64,000 nucleotides of DNA, from the NCBI RefSeq assembly GCF_932274485.2, contig NC_065881.2, positions 85,066,702-85,130,701 of the forward strand, read 5' to 3'. Positions within the stretch are counted from its first letter, which is position 1, and every line of letters begins with the position of its first letter. Of the stretch, positions 1 to 10,782 are shown in pieces. Made by a program: the position numbers and the translations under genes. The notes beneath the pieces are model-generated. The model did no database searches. It saw only the letters and a program-made list of their open reading frames with translations, and was not told the origin of the DNA. This DNA comes from Patella vulgata. Taxonomy: Eukaryota > Mollusca > Gastropoda > Patellidae.

Positions 1-2
1 CT

Positions 3-380
3 TAAACATATATTATGCAAGAGCTAAATCTGCCTATTGCACGCTCTTCCTTTAGGCCTGAAATGTTATCTAAACTATTAATTAGACATTAATTAACTTA
101 TCCAGATCATAATCAACGCTCGATGTCATCGCTAGCCTGTGATGTTTATTGGATTATATTCCGATTTGCTGTTCGACGGCCATTTATAATTAAATCATGA
201 AATGGATAATCGAGACTATGTTTTTATCCTACCGACTTTATAGTAATGATGATCGAGACTAGCCCCAATATTCAATCGCTAAAATCTCGGTTCATAGTGA
301 TCCCGTTTTCATCATGTAGTTTTTAACTATTACAGTGAGAACTGACAGCTCTTTATCTAATCTTCCATAATGGATCTTTA
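3..380 (-). repeat. MITE-1 copy, near full length
   Basis: MITE-1 is a roughly 400-bp non-coding family with imperfect terminal inverted repeats; one end reads TAAAGATACATTATGGGAGA and the other, inverted, TAAACATACATTATGCAAGA. This copy starts with the second end and closes with the first at 380. Other copies are near 28.4, 51.6, 58.3, 61.5 and 63.1 kb. No coding capacity is seen, so it would depend on a transposase made elsewhere. Confidence 0.75.
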
Positions 381-1171
381 ATTTTATTTTAATGATGGTT
401 TTTTTTTATGGTGACCGATAAGTACCGTCTCGCTCCTTCTTGTCTTCGCGCCAACGTGGAGAGAAGGCGGTTCAATTAAAATGCCGCGACAAACGGACCA
501 AATCTCGCTCTCGACTTACTTCTTAGCTTCGCATCGTCCATTTCTTGACTTCGCGCTGTAACTCCTAGCGAAGCCGCGAAAGAGCGAGATTTCTTCCCTT
601 CTTGCCTTCGCTTTGCTAAGAGTCTAGTCCGCCGCCATGGGCGTCACACGTGGGGGGGGGGGGGGGGCGGACTCCCCCGGACCCCCCCCCCCCGCCCCCC
701 AATTGTTTTTTTGGCGGGGGGGGGGGGGGGGTCTGAATATACTTGGACCCCCAAAAATTTTACATAGTAGGCCCAAACTCCTATTTATTTACAACAATTA
801 TTAGGATTAGTTAAGATTCTATCTGTATAAAACCTGTACATATCCCAATATGTTGGTGTGATGTTTTAGTTTAACCCCGTGAAATATGCCAGAACAGTGT
901 TTACAGAAGACTGAAACTTTACAATTTTTTTATGGGGATCCCCCCCCCCCAAATTCCCCCCACCCAGTGAGAGGGTTACCCTCCCACACTCTCCCTATCG
1001 CGCTACATCGGCTGTTACGCAGCCTCGTGCCTCCGGCGTCACAGGTTGTCAACATTTTATATAATTTCATTTGCGATCTCCCCCCCCCCCTCCAATATAT
1101 ATTTCACGGCTACGCCTCTGGTTGTGCCCAGTCGTGGATAAATTCAGTGTGTTATGTAAGCTTAGTTATAC
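381..1171. other. Gene-free spacer with G/C homopolymer tracts
   Basis: No gene is seen. Around 499-593 there is an imperfect inverted repeat (AAATCTCGCTCT paired with AGAGCGAGATTT). Between about 651 and 732, runs of 13 or more G alternate with C runs and could fold on each other. Further C runs lie at 941-950 and 1079-1090. Open frames here are low-complexity translation. Confidence 0.5.
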
Positions 1172-1229
1172 CATCCTCGGTTACCCAGTGTACTCATTCC
1201 GTTCAACTCCACTATACCCTGGGTTAATC
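1172..1229 (+). repeat. Left arm of a 58-bp inverted repeat around the LINE
   Basis: This segment is the reverse complement of 6298-6355 with one mismatch over 58 bases. The arms bracket the LINE and about 370 bases before it. A short related stretch (TTCCGTTCAACTCCACTA) recurs at 31,456-31,475, so the arm may belong to a dispersed repeat. Confidence 0.8.
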
Positions 1230-1603
1230 CATCGGGTTTCCACGATTTCAAATTATCTGCCCTGGCCTCGTATGTAGCTACAGTCTACGAACCAATCAGA
1301 AAACAGTTTACAAACCAATCGTTTCGCCTTCGTTTTTATAAGGGTAGATAATCAAATTCATGTCGATTTGCTGAATGATTTATATAAATAATGTATATAT
1401 TTATAATTTATTTATATTTAATTGTATTATCAAAATCTGTAGTATGTGTTGTTGATTTCAAATATGTATAACATCTATACGTTTGACTTTTGTTGTTATT
1501 ATTACTATTCGTTCTTTGTCTTAAATATGTCATTCTGTTATGTTTATTATTATTGAACTTATACTTGGCAATTTGATTCACTAGCGCAATTTCAGCTGAG
1601 CAG

Positions 1604-1936
1604 GTGCCTGCGGTCGAGGTATTGAAAGAAGGTGAAAAGGATGGTAGTGAGGATGAAAGGGAAATTGATCAGAACAGCGAAGATGGTGATAAACAGGTAG
1701 ATGGAATGGAAGGTAATATGATTGAAGAAATGGATGATCGCGAGAGTAATACCAATAACTTTAAGGAGGAAGAGGAAGAGATTTGTGTGACAGGGGGTAG
1801 TAGTCCTCTTTTATCCCCGATCACCCCTTGGCATCCCGGATTGAGACTAACAAATTTTGACTCTCGTAATAAACGTCATATGCAAGATGATGAAGGCTTT
1901 ACCGTTGTTAAGGACAAAAAGAAAAATAAACTTTAA
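1604..1936 (+). pseudogene. LINE ORF1 C-terminal remnant
   Basis: An open frame without an ATG at its start, very rich in Glu and Asp, ending in a basic Lys-rich tail (KDKKKNKL). It sits about 360 bases before the ORF2 start, where the nucleic-acid-binding ORF1 protein of L1/Tx1-like elements would be. The N-terminal part with any zinc fingers is absent. Assignment to ORF1 rests on position and composition only. Confidence 0.5.
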
Positions 1937-2293
1937 CATGTGTAAATATATAAATGATGTGTTGTTTCAACAAGTTTTTTATTTTGCAGGTTGTAGAACC
2001 GCCACTTTAAACTGTTTAGAAAGTGTATATAGTGTGATGTTGTTTTCTGTCGTCTGCTGCGATGTTTGTACAGAGTATGGTTTTATACACACACCAGTCA
2101 CTGTAGCCTTTACTCACCACTGTTCATGTGTGTTAACAGGTAAAAACGTAATCACTGTAAGCCTGTACGTTTTTGTCTATCTAGTATTCATAATGGGTTT
2201 TTGCCAATTAAATATTTTTATATGTATTTTATTGAATTATCTTATTATTGTTTCAATTTCTATCATTGCTGTTATTTCCCCATCTACAATAAA

Positions 2294-5200
2294 ATGTCAA
2301 TTCCAACTTTAAATATTATCACTATTAATGTTAATGGTTTAGCTGCTTATAAACGTAAAAGACTTGTAATGAACGATATTAATTCGCATAAAGCTGATGT
2401 TGTATTCTTACAAGAAACACACATTCAGTCTGTAGCAGACGGCAAAATGTTAGAATCTTTTGGTGATTTTAAGGCCTTTTGGAGTTTCGGGGCAAATAGA
2501 GAAAAGGGCGTGGGGATACTTTTATCTAATAGAATTAATTTTAACATTATTAAATTTGATTTTGATTTTTCTGGTCGTATGATTTTTCTAGATGCATCCA
2601 TTAATAATATATTTTTTAGATTTCTAAATGTGTATGCTCCAGTTGATAGTACCGACAGACGGGAATTTTTTACATATATCCATAAATTTTGTATTACATC
2701 ACATGTTCTAATTTTGGGGGGTGATTTTAATTGTGTTTTAGATCTTGAGAAGGATAAAATAGGGGGAAACCCTTTTGCTGTATTGTAAGGCCATGTGCAG
2801 TTGAGAAATCTTGTAGCTGATCTTAATTTAGTTGATGTTTTCAGGTCGTTAAACCCTACGGGGGTCATTTCTACGTGGCGCGGGGTGGGGGTTTCATCAC
2901 GAATAGATAGATTTTATATTTCTCAGAGATATTTACAGTTTGTTAATCATCATCAAGTATTGCCTTGTTCAGCTTCTGATCATGATTTCGTTTTAATCAA
3001 TATTAATTTAAATTCTTCTGTTACTATTGGGCCAGGTTTTTGGAAGTTGAATAATTCAATACTTGATGATGATAATTTTATTCTTGAATTTAGATTGTTT
3101 TGGGAGATATATTTTGATACTGATGAGGTAATTTCTACATCATGGTGGGAACAATGTAAAATAGATATAAAGAATTTTATTGTGTCGTTTTGTAGAAATA
3201 AAAATAAGAATAATTGTATTTTACGTAGAGAATTAGAAAAACGTTTTTATCAGTTAAGACCGCTGAATCGTCCGATCCTGGTGCATATATTGATCAAATT
3301 AAGGCTGTTAAGAAAGAATTGTTAACTTTTAACTTAATTAAAGATAGAGGTCATATTATTAGAGCCAAGGCCCGATACTTAGATAACAACGAAACACCGT
3401 CAAAATATTTTTTAAATAAAGAAAGTAAACGCGCCAAAGATAAATATATTTCTAAATTAAATGATTCTTCTTGTAATAAAACTTTTACTGATTCTGAGAA
3501 TCTAATTCGCATAGCCAGTGACTTTTATTCAAATTTATTCACTAAAGAGCCTATTGACCATGATATAATGAACGATTTTTTACACGATTTACCGACACTT
3601 GATGATGAGGAAAGCGAGCTCTGTGATGGGTATATAAGTCTGGAAGAAATAAGAACTAGTCTTAATAATTTTAAACATGATCGTAGTCCTGGTCTTGATG
3701 GTCTAAGTCGGGAGTTCTATGCTAAATTTTTTGATATTTTTGGTCCTATTTTATTAGAACTTTATAATTCTTGTTATGATAATTTTTCTCTTTGTGAATC
3801 TCAAAAACTTAGTGTTATCACTTTATTATGTAAAGACAGAAATCATGATTATGATATAAAATGTTGGAGACCAATATCTTTACTTAATGTAGATTTTAAG
3901 ATTCTTTCAAAAATTATTCAACGAAGATTGAGCTGTGTTATCGGGGAAATCGTACATTTTGATCAAACTTGTTCTGTTCCTGGCCGCCAAATCTCTGCTA
4001 ATCTTCACTTGATACGGAACGTAATTGACTACTGTCAACAAAAACACTTGAAAGTCGCATTTGTTAATCTAGATTCGGCAAAAGCATTTGACCGAGTAGA
4101 TCACGATTTCCTTTTCGCGTGTTTAAAACGATATAATTTTGGTGAATCTTTTATTAAGTGGGTGAAACTTTTATATACAGATGTATCCAGCTCAGTCCTC
4201 GTTAATGGTTTTATATCTAAATCTTTCAAAGTGACACGTTCTGTTAGACAGGGTTGTCCGTTATCACCATTATTATATGTTTTAGCTTTAGAACCTTTTT
4301 TGGTTCGCCTTAGGTCTGATCCATTTATTAAAGGTATTTCCCTTCCCGGTAATAACGGCGAGGCTCGTGTCACTGCTATTTGCACAACAGCACTGAGTGT
4401 CCAGCGGGTTTTAGATGTTTATGAACAATACGGTCGAGGTTCGGGGGCCCGTTTAAATAAAAGTAAGACGAAGGTTTTAACTTTTGGTAATTTTAATATT
4501 TCGGATCAGGCCTATGGTGTATCCTGGGTAGATTCTCAGAAAGTTTTGGGAGTTAAATTTGGGAAATCCATTACTGTAGATGATAATTTTAATAAGATTT
4601 TGAATTCTTTTATATATGTTACTTTTGATTATGGTGATAGAGATATGAGCATATTTGGTCGTGCTAATATTATAAAAGCAGTTGGTTTATCAAAACTTTG
4701 GCATGTTGGAAGTATAATCGACGTTCCGAATATATTAATTCAAAAATTTAATTCAATAATGTTCAAATTTATATGGGGCACTAAACGTTTTGAATGTCTT
4801 AAACGTCTGGTTTTATACGGTAGTAAGCGGGAAGGGGGTTTGTCAGTTGTGCATATTTTATTAAAATTTCAATCTCTTAGACTTAAACATATACATAATA
4901 TTGTTAATGGTTGTAATTCTAATTTTAAGTATTTTGTTTTTTATTGGCTAGGGTTTACTCTCAAAAAAATTGACTCTTCCTTATTTACAAATAATATGCC
5001 ACATGGTGATTCTGTACCAAGTTTCTATAAGAATTGTAAGGTAATTTTAGAGAATTTCATTAAGCTGTATCCGGATTTTAATTGGCATGATCATACTTCA
5101 TCTAAAGAATTTTATTATTTATTGTTGAAACCTATAGTTAAACAAAATTTTATAGTTAAGATTATGCCTCAGATTAATTATCAAACTGTATTTTCTAATG

Positions 5201-5733
5201 TTCATTGTAATTTTGTTGATCCTCATGTAAGAAGCTTTGCTTGGCGTTTCGCGCATGATATTGTTCCTTGCATGTGGACACTTTTTACACGTAAGCATTC
5301 TTTAGAAAAAAAATGTACTTTTTGTAATAATATTGAAACACTGGAACATTTATTTTATACATGTGGAGTTGTCTCCCCTATATGGGTAATTATTCATAAT
5401 TGGATTGACAGTTTATCTTTAGGCTCTATTGCATTAACTTTTGAATTGATTCGGTTTTTAACTTTTCCTAAAATGAACAAATTTATTTTTGATGTTATTT
5501 TGTATATTGTTAATTTAGCGAAGGCTGTTATATGGCGTAATCGTCAGGATTGTAAATTTAAACAGAAGTCTGTATCTACGGAAACTATTATTTGTGATTT
5601 CTTAGAGAAATTAAGATTTAGAATAACTGTTGATAAATTTAGATTTACCCCTAGCAAATTTCATAAATATTGGCTTGATCCCGGTTTATTTTGTTTGTTA
5701 GATAAAAATGGTAAGTTGTCTTTTAGTTTTTGA
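2294..5733 (+). pseudogene. LINE ORF2 (endonuclease-reverse transcriptase), broken
   Basis: The first in-frame ATG is at 2294. The endonuclease keeps its signature blocks in order: ITINVNGL, VVFLQETH, LNVYAPVD, LILGGDFN, SRIDRFYIS and SASDHDFVLI, which make up an APE-type nuclease that nicks target DNA. A TAA at 2786-2788 cuts the domain between GGDFN and SRIDR. A frameshift near 3255 moves the reading into the frame that is open from 3319 to 5733. The reverse transcriptase shows VNLDSAKAFDRVD (first catalytic Asp) and RQGCPLSPLLYVLALEP. The Y-A-D-D box expected after RVTA (about 4375) is missing: RVTA runs straight into ICTTALSVQRVL, as if about seven codons dropped out in frame. A C-x2-C-x7-H-x4-C knuckle lies near 5311-5361. 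Related intact proteins are about 1,100-1,200 aa, matching this span. Confidence 0.85.
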
Positions 5734-6297
5734 ATTATGAAAATTTCTCGACTTTTTAATTTAGATTCTTTTCACTTCACATTGTGATTATTCTGTTGTA
5801 TTAGCTATAGTTTGTTGTGTATTATAATATTGTACATGTGTTTATGTGTATTATGCTTGTAAATATGTTTATTGTTTTATATTATTTGGTGTATATACGT
5901 TTTTGGTAATATTTTTGTTAACAGTTAATTTGTACTTTGTTTATTTTTCTAATTGCAATTTAAAGTAAATAATGACAATATTTTAACATTATTCACTCCC
6001 CATCATCAATTTTTTAATTTTTATCTTTGTACATTTTTACACTGTTTGTACATAGATGATGGGATTTTTGATATGATGTATAATATTTTTATTGAGTGAA
6101 TAAATTCTTTATAAAAAAAAACAAAAAAAACCAAAAAAAACCCGAGGAATTAGGGCATCTCCTAACATTGTCCGGTGAGAGTTACCTCTCTTTGCCAATT
6201 TCCTTTATAAATAACAGTTTATGGGATAGGCCGATAACAATAGCACAATCATCAAGGGCGGATAACTTGAAAACGTGCCCCCCCCCCCCCCCCCCTA

Positions 6298-6355
6298 GAT
6301 TAACCCAGGGTATAGTGGAGTAGAACGGAATGAGTACACTGGGTAACCGAGGATG
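6298..6355 (-). repeat. Right arm of the inverted repeat around the LINE
   Basis: Pairs with 1172-1229. It follows directly on an 18-base C run (about 6278-6295) and lies 157 bases after the LINE A-rich tail. Confidence 0.8.
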
Positions 6356-6631
6356 AGTTATACAAGTTATCGTCATACGGCAAATACATTAAATACACAA
6401 CACAAAAAACGGCCGGCAAATTTAGCTGTCTTAGTGACTTTATCTGTAGCTGCCTCATTAATAAATTAATAATTTTTCAGTCTATGAAGAAATGTCTATA
6501 TTTGCTAATGTGGTTTAGGAGAAGTAACGTAAAACTTAATGGACGCCGGACAAGGGATTTGATGCAGGTCATCTGGAATAGAAACAAATGCTACATATAA
6601 TTTCATTTTCATTTTTAGTTACAAATACAAA

Positions 6632-6895
6632 ATGGTGGATACAAAAGTACTAAGTGGTTCGATTATGTTGCTGTTGTTTGCAGTTTTAACCATGGCACCG
6701 CCTACAGATGCCGTTTTTGGATGTTATAGCACTTGGAGCAGATGTAGTGGCTGGACTTCCGATGGAATCGATAGGTTTTGGCAGAGTTGCGGAACCCGAT
6801 GTAGAAGCATCGGCTACAGTTCCGGGCGTTGTGTATTAAGAAATGCGTCCGAGTGTCCAGGTGTTTATGAACCCTTCCAATGTCAGTGTAGCTGA
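6632..6895 (+). CDS. Macin-family antimicrobial peptide precursor
   Basis: An 87-residue secreted Cys-rich precursor. Residues 1-27 form a signal peptide: short N-region with Lys5, a hydrophobic core (IMLLLFAVLTM), and a likely cut after DA at 26-27. The mature part of about 60 residues has eight Cys (31, 38, 53, 57, 67, 75, 84, 86) and the macin wording CYSTWSRCSGW, then W50 and QSCGTRC, and a CQC end. Macins (theromacin, neuromacin, hydramacin, mytimacin) are disulfide-rich peptides with bactericidal, and in leech nerve-repair, activity; that role is inferred here. The coding part is one exon. A 3' splice-like TTTTTAG ends 13 bases before the ATG, so an untranslated first exon is likely. 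It is intact, with no in-frame break, and stands alone between the LINE and SINE-rich DNA. The eight-Cys form matches the shorter macins; some mytimacins have more Cys. Confidence 0.85.
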   Translation: MVDTKVLSGSIMLLLFAVLTMAPPTDAVFGCYSTWSRCSGWTSDGIDRFWQSCGTRCRSIGYSSGRCVLRNASECPGVYEPFQCQCS

Positions 6896-7560
6896 ACGAA
6901 AAACCAACAACACCTTTAAAATTATAGCTTTTTAAATATCTACGATTGCCTTTATTTTAAGATTTTTTGCATGTAAAAGAGAAAGAAAACCCCCCTACTC
7001 GTTTGTTTTTGATAAGTAATGCTATGTTGTAAGATTTGAATTTGCACCTATCATTTATTTCTATGTGAAAAGTCTTATTTTTGTTCTTGTTTGCTTGTTG
7101 TGTCTTCTACCGTGGTGCTGTTTTCTGGTGGTTGTAGTTTATTCCACCACTTACAAAGATATACACGCTTTGGATTAAAATAATTATATAATATTATTTG
7201 ATAAGAAATGTTATAGGATACAGATGATTTTATACAGATGACGATATGGACTTAGCAAGAACTCGATTTGACTGTAATTACGTTATCGTAACATATAAGC
7301 ATAAACTCAAACAGTTAAAAAAAAACATTGGGCAATTGGTGCTTTAATTCAAATTAAATAATAATATAATATATAAAAAGATACGCAATAATACCTTTTA
7401 CTTGTACTTGTAGATATAATTGCGAATAAACTATTCAATCTTTTTTTTCAAAAAATAAGCCTTTTTTTCACTTAGGTATTACAGACAAAGATAATATTGT
7501 CATGAATTAGTCGACAGTCAGAAATGGAATGATGTTTAACGTCCTCGACTGTTTTGCTAT
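6896..7560. other. Spacer after the macin gene
   Basis: AT-rich DNA that should hold the macin 3' UTR. No second gene, repeat or clear poly(A) signal close to the stop is seen; AATAAA occurs near 7425. Confidence 0.4.
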
Positions 7561-7563
7561 AAA

Positions 7564-7564
7564 T

Positions 7565-7606
<42 letters not shown>

Positions 7607-7654
7607 AACGTCCACTCGACACAGATTGGGTCATTTCGGGACTAACACATGGGA
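7564..7654 (-). repeat. SINE-A 3'-end fragment
   Basis: A (GA)n run followed by the reverse complement of the SINE-A end (GTTTAACGTCCACTCGACAC). Only the 3' end is present. Confidence 0.7.
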
Positions 7655-7938
7655 TGACGTATCCCCGTCTTTATTACCCCAGTCAGCTAGCTCCCGTACC
7701 CAGTGGGGGACCGGGTCTGAAAATATCGTGTGTCAGGAGACAAAGGGAGTCCAAGCACCAATACAATTCTATCATTTTATATTTTCATGCTAATAATTTT
7801 GTTCTAATATTCATATATTTGGGATAATTTATATTTTAAATATACTGTCTAATGTCTAAGGGGCCCCACTTGCCATTGGACAAGCTGACAACCTGGCCAG
7901 TCTGCCACTGATTGGATATAAATGTTTGTTTGCGGTGT

Positions 7939-8217
7939 AGAGAGAGACAGAGAGAAATGGGGTTTAAAGTCCACCCGACACAAACTAGGTCATTTCGGGA
8001 CTAACATTTGGTTCAATTTTTATTTCCATAATTCGCTTGCGCGCAGGGGTCTTTAGCAGTGAGAGGAAACCGGAGGACCAGGAGAAAACCCACGAGGTTG
8101 GACAGGCGACCCTACTCCGTGTTATGTACAACCGGGGAATCGAAACCACGCCAGTTGACTCAATGACAGACTTTATGATACAGCGCGCACGTGCTAACCA
8201 TTCAGCCATCCACCCCC
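7939..8217 (-). repeat. SINE-A, full length
   Basis: SINE-A is a tRNA-derived element of about 275 bp. In sense direction it has a G-rich head, a pol III A box (TGGCCGAATGGTTAGC), a B box (GTTTCGAATCC), a body with GGTTTTCTCCGGGTCCTCCG, then GTGGACGTTAAACCCCATTT and a (TC)n tail. This copy is inverted, with tail at 7939 and head at about 8217. Conceptual translations of this family (often GVFSSGRKPEDPEKTHEVGQ) are not proteins. Confidence 0.85.
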
Positions 8218-8262
8218 ACCCCACCCCTCTAAATGTGATAATGATGAGCGCCTTCCAATGTG

Positions 8263-8456
8263 GTATAGTAAGAATTTTGCCCGGGTAGCGGTATTTCCGC
8301 CTCTTTTCCTCGTCAAATTTCAACTATCAATGGATCTTTTACGTGCACGCCAATGAGTAGCCTGCACGACTTGATCTTGGTTTTTCGGACAACCCGAACA
8401 ACTAGATTTTCTTGTTTCTCTTCCGAACTGCAATACTGACAAGAGGAAACCATGCT
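8263..8456 (-). repeat. SINE-B fragment, diverged
   Basis: Shares the SINE-B core in reverse: TTTTGCCCGGGTAGCGG, then GGATCTTTTACGTGCACGCC and a CTGACAAGAGGAAACC remnant. Both ends are missing. Confidence 0.6.
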
Positions 8457-9009
8457 GCAATACTCCTGGTACACAGTGATAGAACTGAGCAATCGTGACT
8501 CCCAGAAAATGGTACCATATATGGTACGCACAATGTTTCAGTACATGGAAATCAAATAGTCGAAAAACATTCCCGTTTAAAGGAGCGAAGCACGGCGACG
8601 GCGGGTATGGGGGCTTCACCCAGAAAATTTTGATAATAAGATGGCCGCTAGAGCGTTTACCTGCAAGTACAGCAGCTAGAAAGTGGTGTCACATAGCCTT
8701 TTATATAACTTTGCAACCGAAATCCCACTCTTCGTCCACCTGACAAGATCATGTGAGGTGGGGTGAACAAGTGAAATAGCCGATCGCTGGCGAGGTTTTC
8801 CTGTCCTTCTAGCTTGTGAGTATAGCAAGTAGAAAGTGGTTGAATATAGTTTTAAAACTGTAAATCCCACTGTTTAGCCACTGAGAAATCGGCACTTGAG
8901 AAGTCGGGTGGGGGGGGGGGGGAATAAAATTGGTCAAAATAAATGCCGCATGCCGTCAAAGGGTATTAGGGGTAGATGGTGCATTGGGCCTCTCCCATAA
9001 CACAATACA
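8457..9009. other. Gene-free spacer
   Basis: Two related short stretches (CAGCTAGAAAGTGGT near 8670 and CAAGTAGAAAGTGGT near 8826, each followed by AAATCCCACT) suggest an old duplication or repeat. A 14-base G run lies near 8910. No gene is seen. Confidence 0.4.
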
Positions 9010-9313
9010 AATGAAATGAAATGAAATAGGGTTTAACGTCCTACTTTTGCTCCGATTGGGCTAATGAAGGCGAACATACGACCTACAGTGTGCTATGATT
9101 CCAATTTTGCCCGGGCAGCGGCCCTACGGCCTATTCTTATATCGATTTCCAACTGTCAAGGTATCTTTTACGTGCACGCCAATGTGTACATGGGGCCTCG
9201 GTTTTTCGTCCCATCCGAAAGACTAGACAGCTGTCCTTGTCAGGGCCTCCGTCCTGCATCGCTGACAAGGGGGAACCACGCCGGAAAATCTGGATAAACT
9301 TTCTCGGCCCGGC
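9010..9313 (-). repeat. SINE-B, 5'-truncated
   Basis: SINE-B is a tRNA-derived element of about 375 bp: A box TGGCTAAGTGGGTAAGACGC, B box GTGTTCGATCCC, a body with GTGCACGTAAAAGATCCCTT, and the end GGACGTTAAACCCCATTTC with (ATTTC)n. This copy is inverted, starting with the (GAAAT)n tail and stopping in mid-body before the tRNA-like head. Confidence 0.8.
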
Positions 9314-9745
9314 TACAAATGCGTTTCCCTTCTATTTCAGTCCGTGAATACATCAACTTGAAAGTTTTCAGTCAGTTAGTCAGTGGGAAGTAAAGTCCGC
9401 TTTCGCCTTGATGTTTATCGCAGACAAGTGTTTCCTGTGAAACTTGCTAGAGGGGCAAGACAAGAGGTTCGTCTCGCGCAGTTTGAAGATGGTCCAATGT
9501 AGTTTTATTTAAACGGATTTGCAACCCAAATCTCCCTCCATGCCCACCTGATTTCCAATTTACCAATCAATTTATTCACAAATAACAAAATAATAATATA
9601 AAAAGTCGTGTAGAATGGACTAAGCGGGCGAAAAGGATTGTCGTTCAATTTCACCGAACATAATTGATTAGAAATGACAAAAACAAATTTTAATATTGCA
9701 TGTAACCAATCAGCGTTTAGGGCCTATGTTCCTAGTGTTGTTGTT
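9314..9745. other. Spacer with a SINE-C-like remnant
   Basis: Around 9385-9430, AAAGTCCGCTTTCGCC and ATCGCAGACAAGTG resemble the end of SINE-C (compare 18,022-18,299). Nothing else is recognised. Confidence 0.35.
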
Positions 9746-9990
9746 GGGGGGGGGCGAATGGTTAGCACGTGCGCGCTGTATCATATGATCTGTCATTGAG
9801 TCAACTGGCGTGGTTTCCTTTCCCCGGCTGTACGTAGGATCACCTGTCCAACCTCGTGGGTTTTCTTCGGGTCCTCCGGTTTCCTCACATCGCTATAAAA
9901 GACCCCTACACGCAAGCGAATTATTGAAATAAAATTTAACAATATGTTAGTCCCGAAATTACCTAGTTTGTGTTGAGTGGACACTAAAAA

Positions 9991-10029
<39 letters not shown>
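9746..10029 (+). repeat. SINE-A, full length with G-run head
   Basis: Head preceded by a run of nine G; A box CGAATGGTTAGCACG, diverged B box, and a 38-base (TC)n tail at about 9992-10,029. Confidence 0.8.
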
Positions 10030-10034
<5 letters not shown>

Positions 10035-10169
10035 ATTGGTAATTTCAACGAGCACCAAAACGGATTGGGTCTTTTATGAAATTTATATATATACTTTTTT
10101 ATATCAGATATATTTTATTAGATATAAGCCTATACCTTTCGGGCAATACCGGTACATAGAAGTCGACAA

Positions 10170-10262
10170 TATATACACATCCACACACACACCTACACAC
10201 ACCTACACACACACACACACCCACACACACAAAAAAAAAAAACCAAAAAAAAAAAACCATGA
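10170..10262 (+). repeat. (CA)n and A-rich microsatellite
   Basis: ACACACCTACACAC-type repeats followed by two A runs of about 12. Simple sequence lying upstream of the NELFA start. Confidence 0.8.
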
Positions 10263-10581
10263 AGAAACAAAAAAATAAACTGATTGTTGATCGATTAATG
10301 ATTTTTTTTAATTTTTTCCTTTTTTTATTTACTTGGGCCTAGGCTGCATTAATACCGATTTTGTTTCAAAACACGTCAGACACCACCGTGTGACCACGGC
10401 ACAAGCTACAAGCTTCAATTAAATAATGACGAATTAGAATCTCTAGTATGAGAAATGTACATGAAAATTATGTCGTCGATTTGTTGCAATTTCCTGAAAC
10501 AAGGGAGAAAACTCCATTTAATATTTACTATTATTAACCAATCAAAAATGATGGTTTCCTTTGCAGCAGGTTCTTTTCAAT

Positions 10582-10782
10582 ATGGCCGCTGGAGACACTG
10601 CTTTGTGGCTTCATAATAAATTAGGCTCCACGGATGATTTGTGGTCTGGGCGAACAATATGTTCCCAGCTTTCGCAGGAACGTTTGCAAAGTATCCAAGA
10701 ATGTTTTCACACACTCCAGCCGCATGTCAAGGTGAAGCTTTTGCTGGCATTCCTTCATATGCCCAGACGTAATACCGAACAG
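10582..10782 (+). CDS. NELFA: NELFA coding exon 1
   Basis: Residues 1-67, from ATG to a CAG|GTGAAA donor, phase 0. Contains the N-terminal NELF-C-contacting region with WLHNKLG and VKLLLAFLHMPRR. Confidence 0.92.

Larger units (their letters stand above)
1604..6140 (+). mobile_element. Tx1/L1-like LINE, 5'-truncated and inactive
   Basis: A non-LTR retrotransposon on the + strand: the tail of an acidic ORF1, a spacer, an ORF2 with apurinic-type endonuclease, reverse transcriptase and a C-terminal CCHC knuckle, an AT-rich 3' UTR with AATAAA near 6099, and an A-rich tail at 6112-6140. The wording of the RT motifs (LLNVDFKILSKII, GCPLSPLLYVLALEP) fits the L1/Tx1 group. The 5' boundary is not clear and could lie a few hundred bases upstream. 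ORF2 carries a stop, a frameshift and a lost catalytic box, so this copy cannot move by itself. Confidence 0.85.

Noticed and set aside
886-1227. 113-codon frame rich in Pro and His
   Set aside because: Driven by C runs and includes the inverted-repeat arm; no recognisable domain.
8037-8288. Recurrent 60-100-codon frames reading GVFSSGRKPEDPEKTHEVGQ or PTSWVFSGSSGFLPLLKTP
   Set aside because: They are the two strands of SINE-A read in frame; all coincide with SINE copies and carry no independent start or codon signal.
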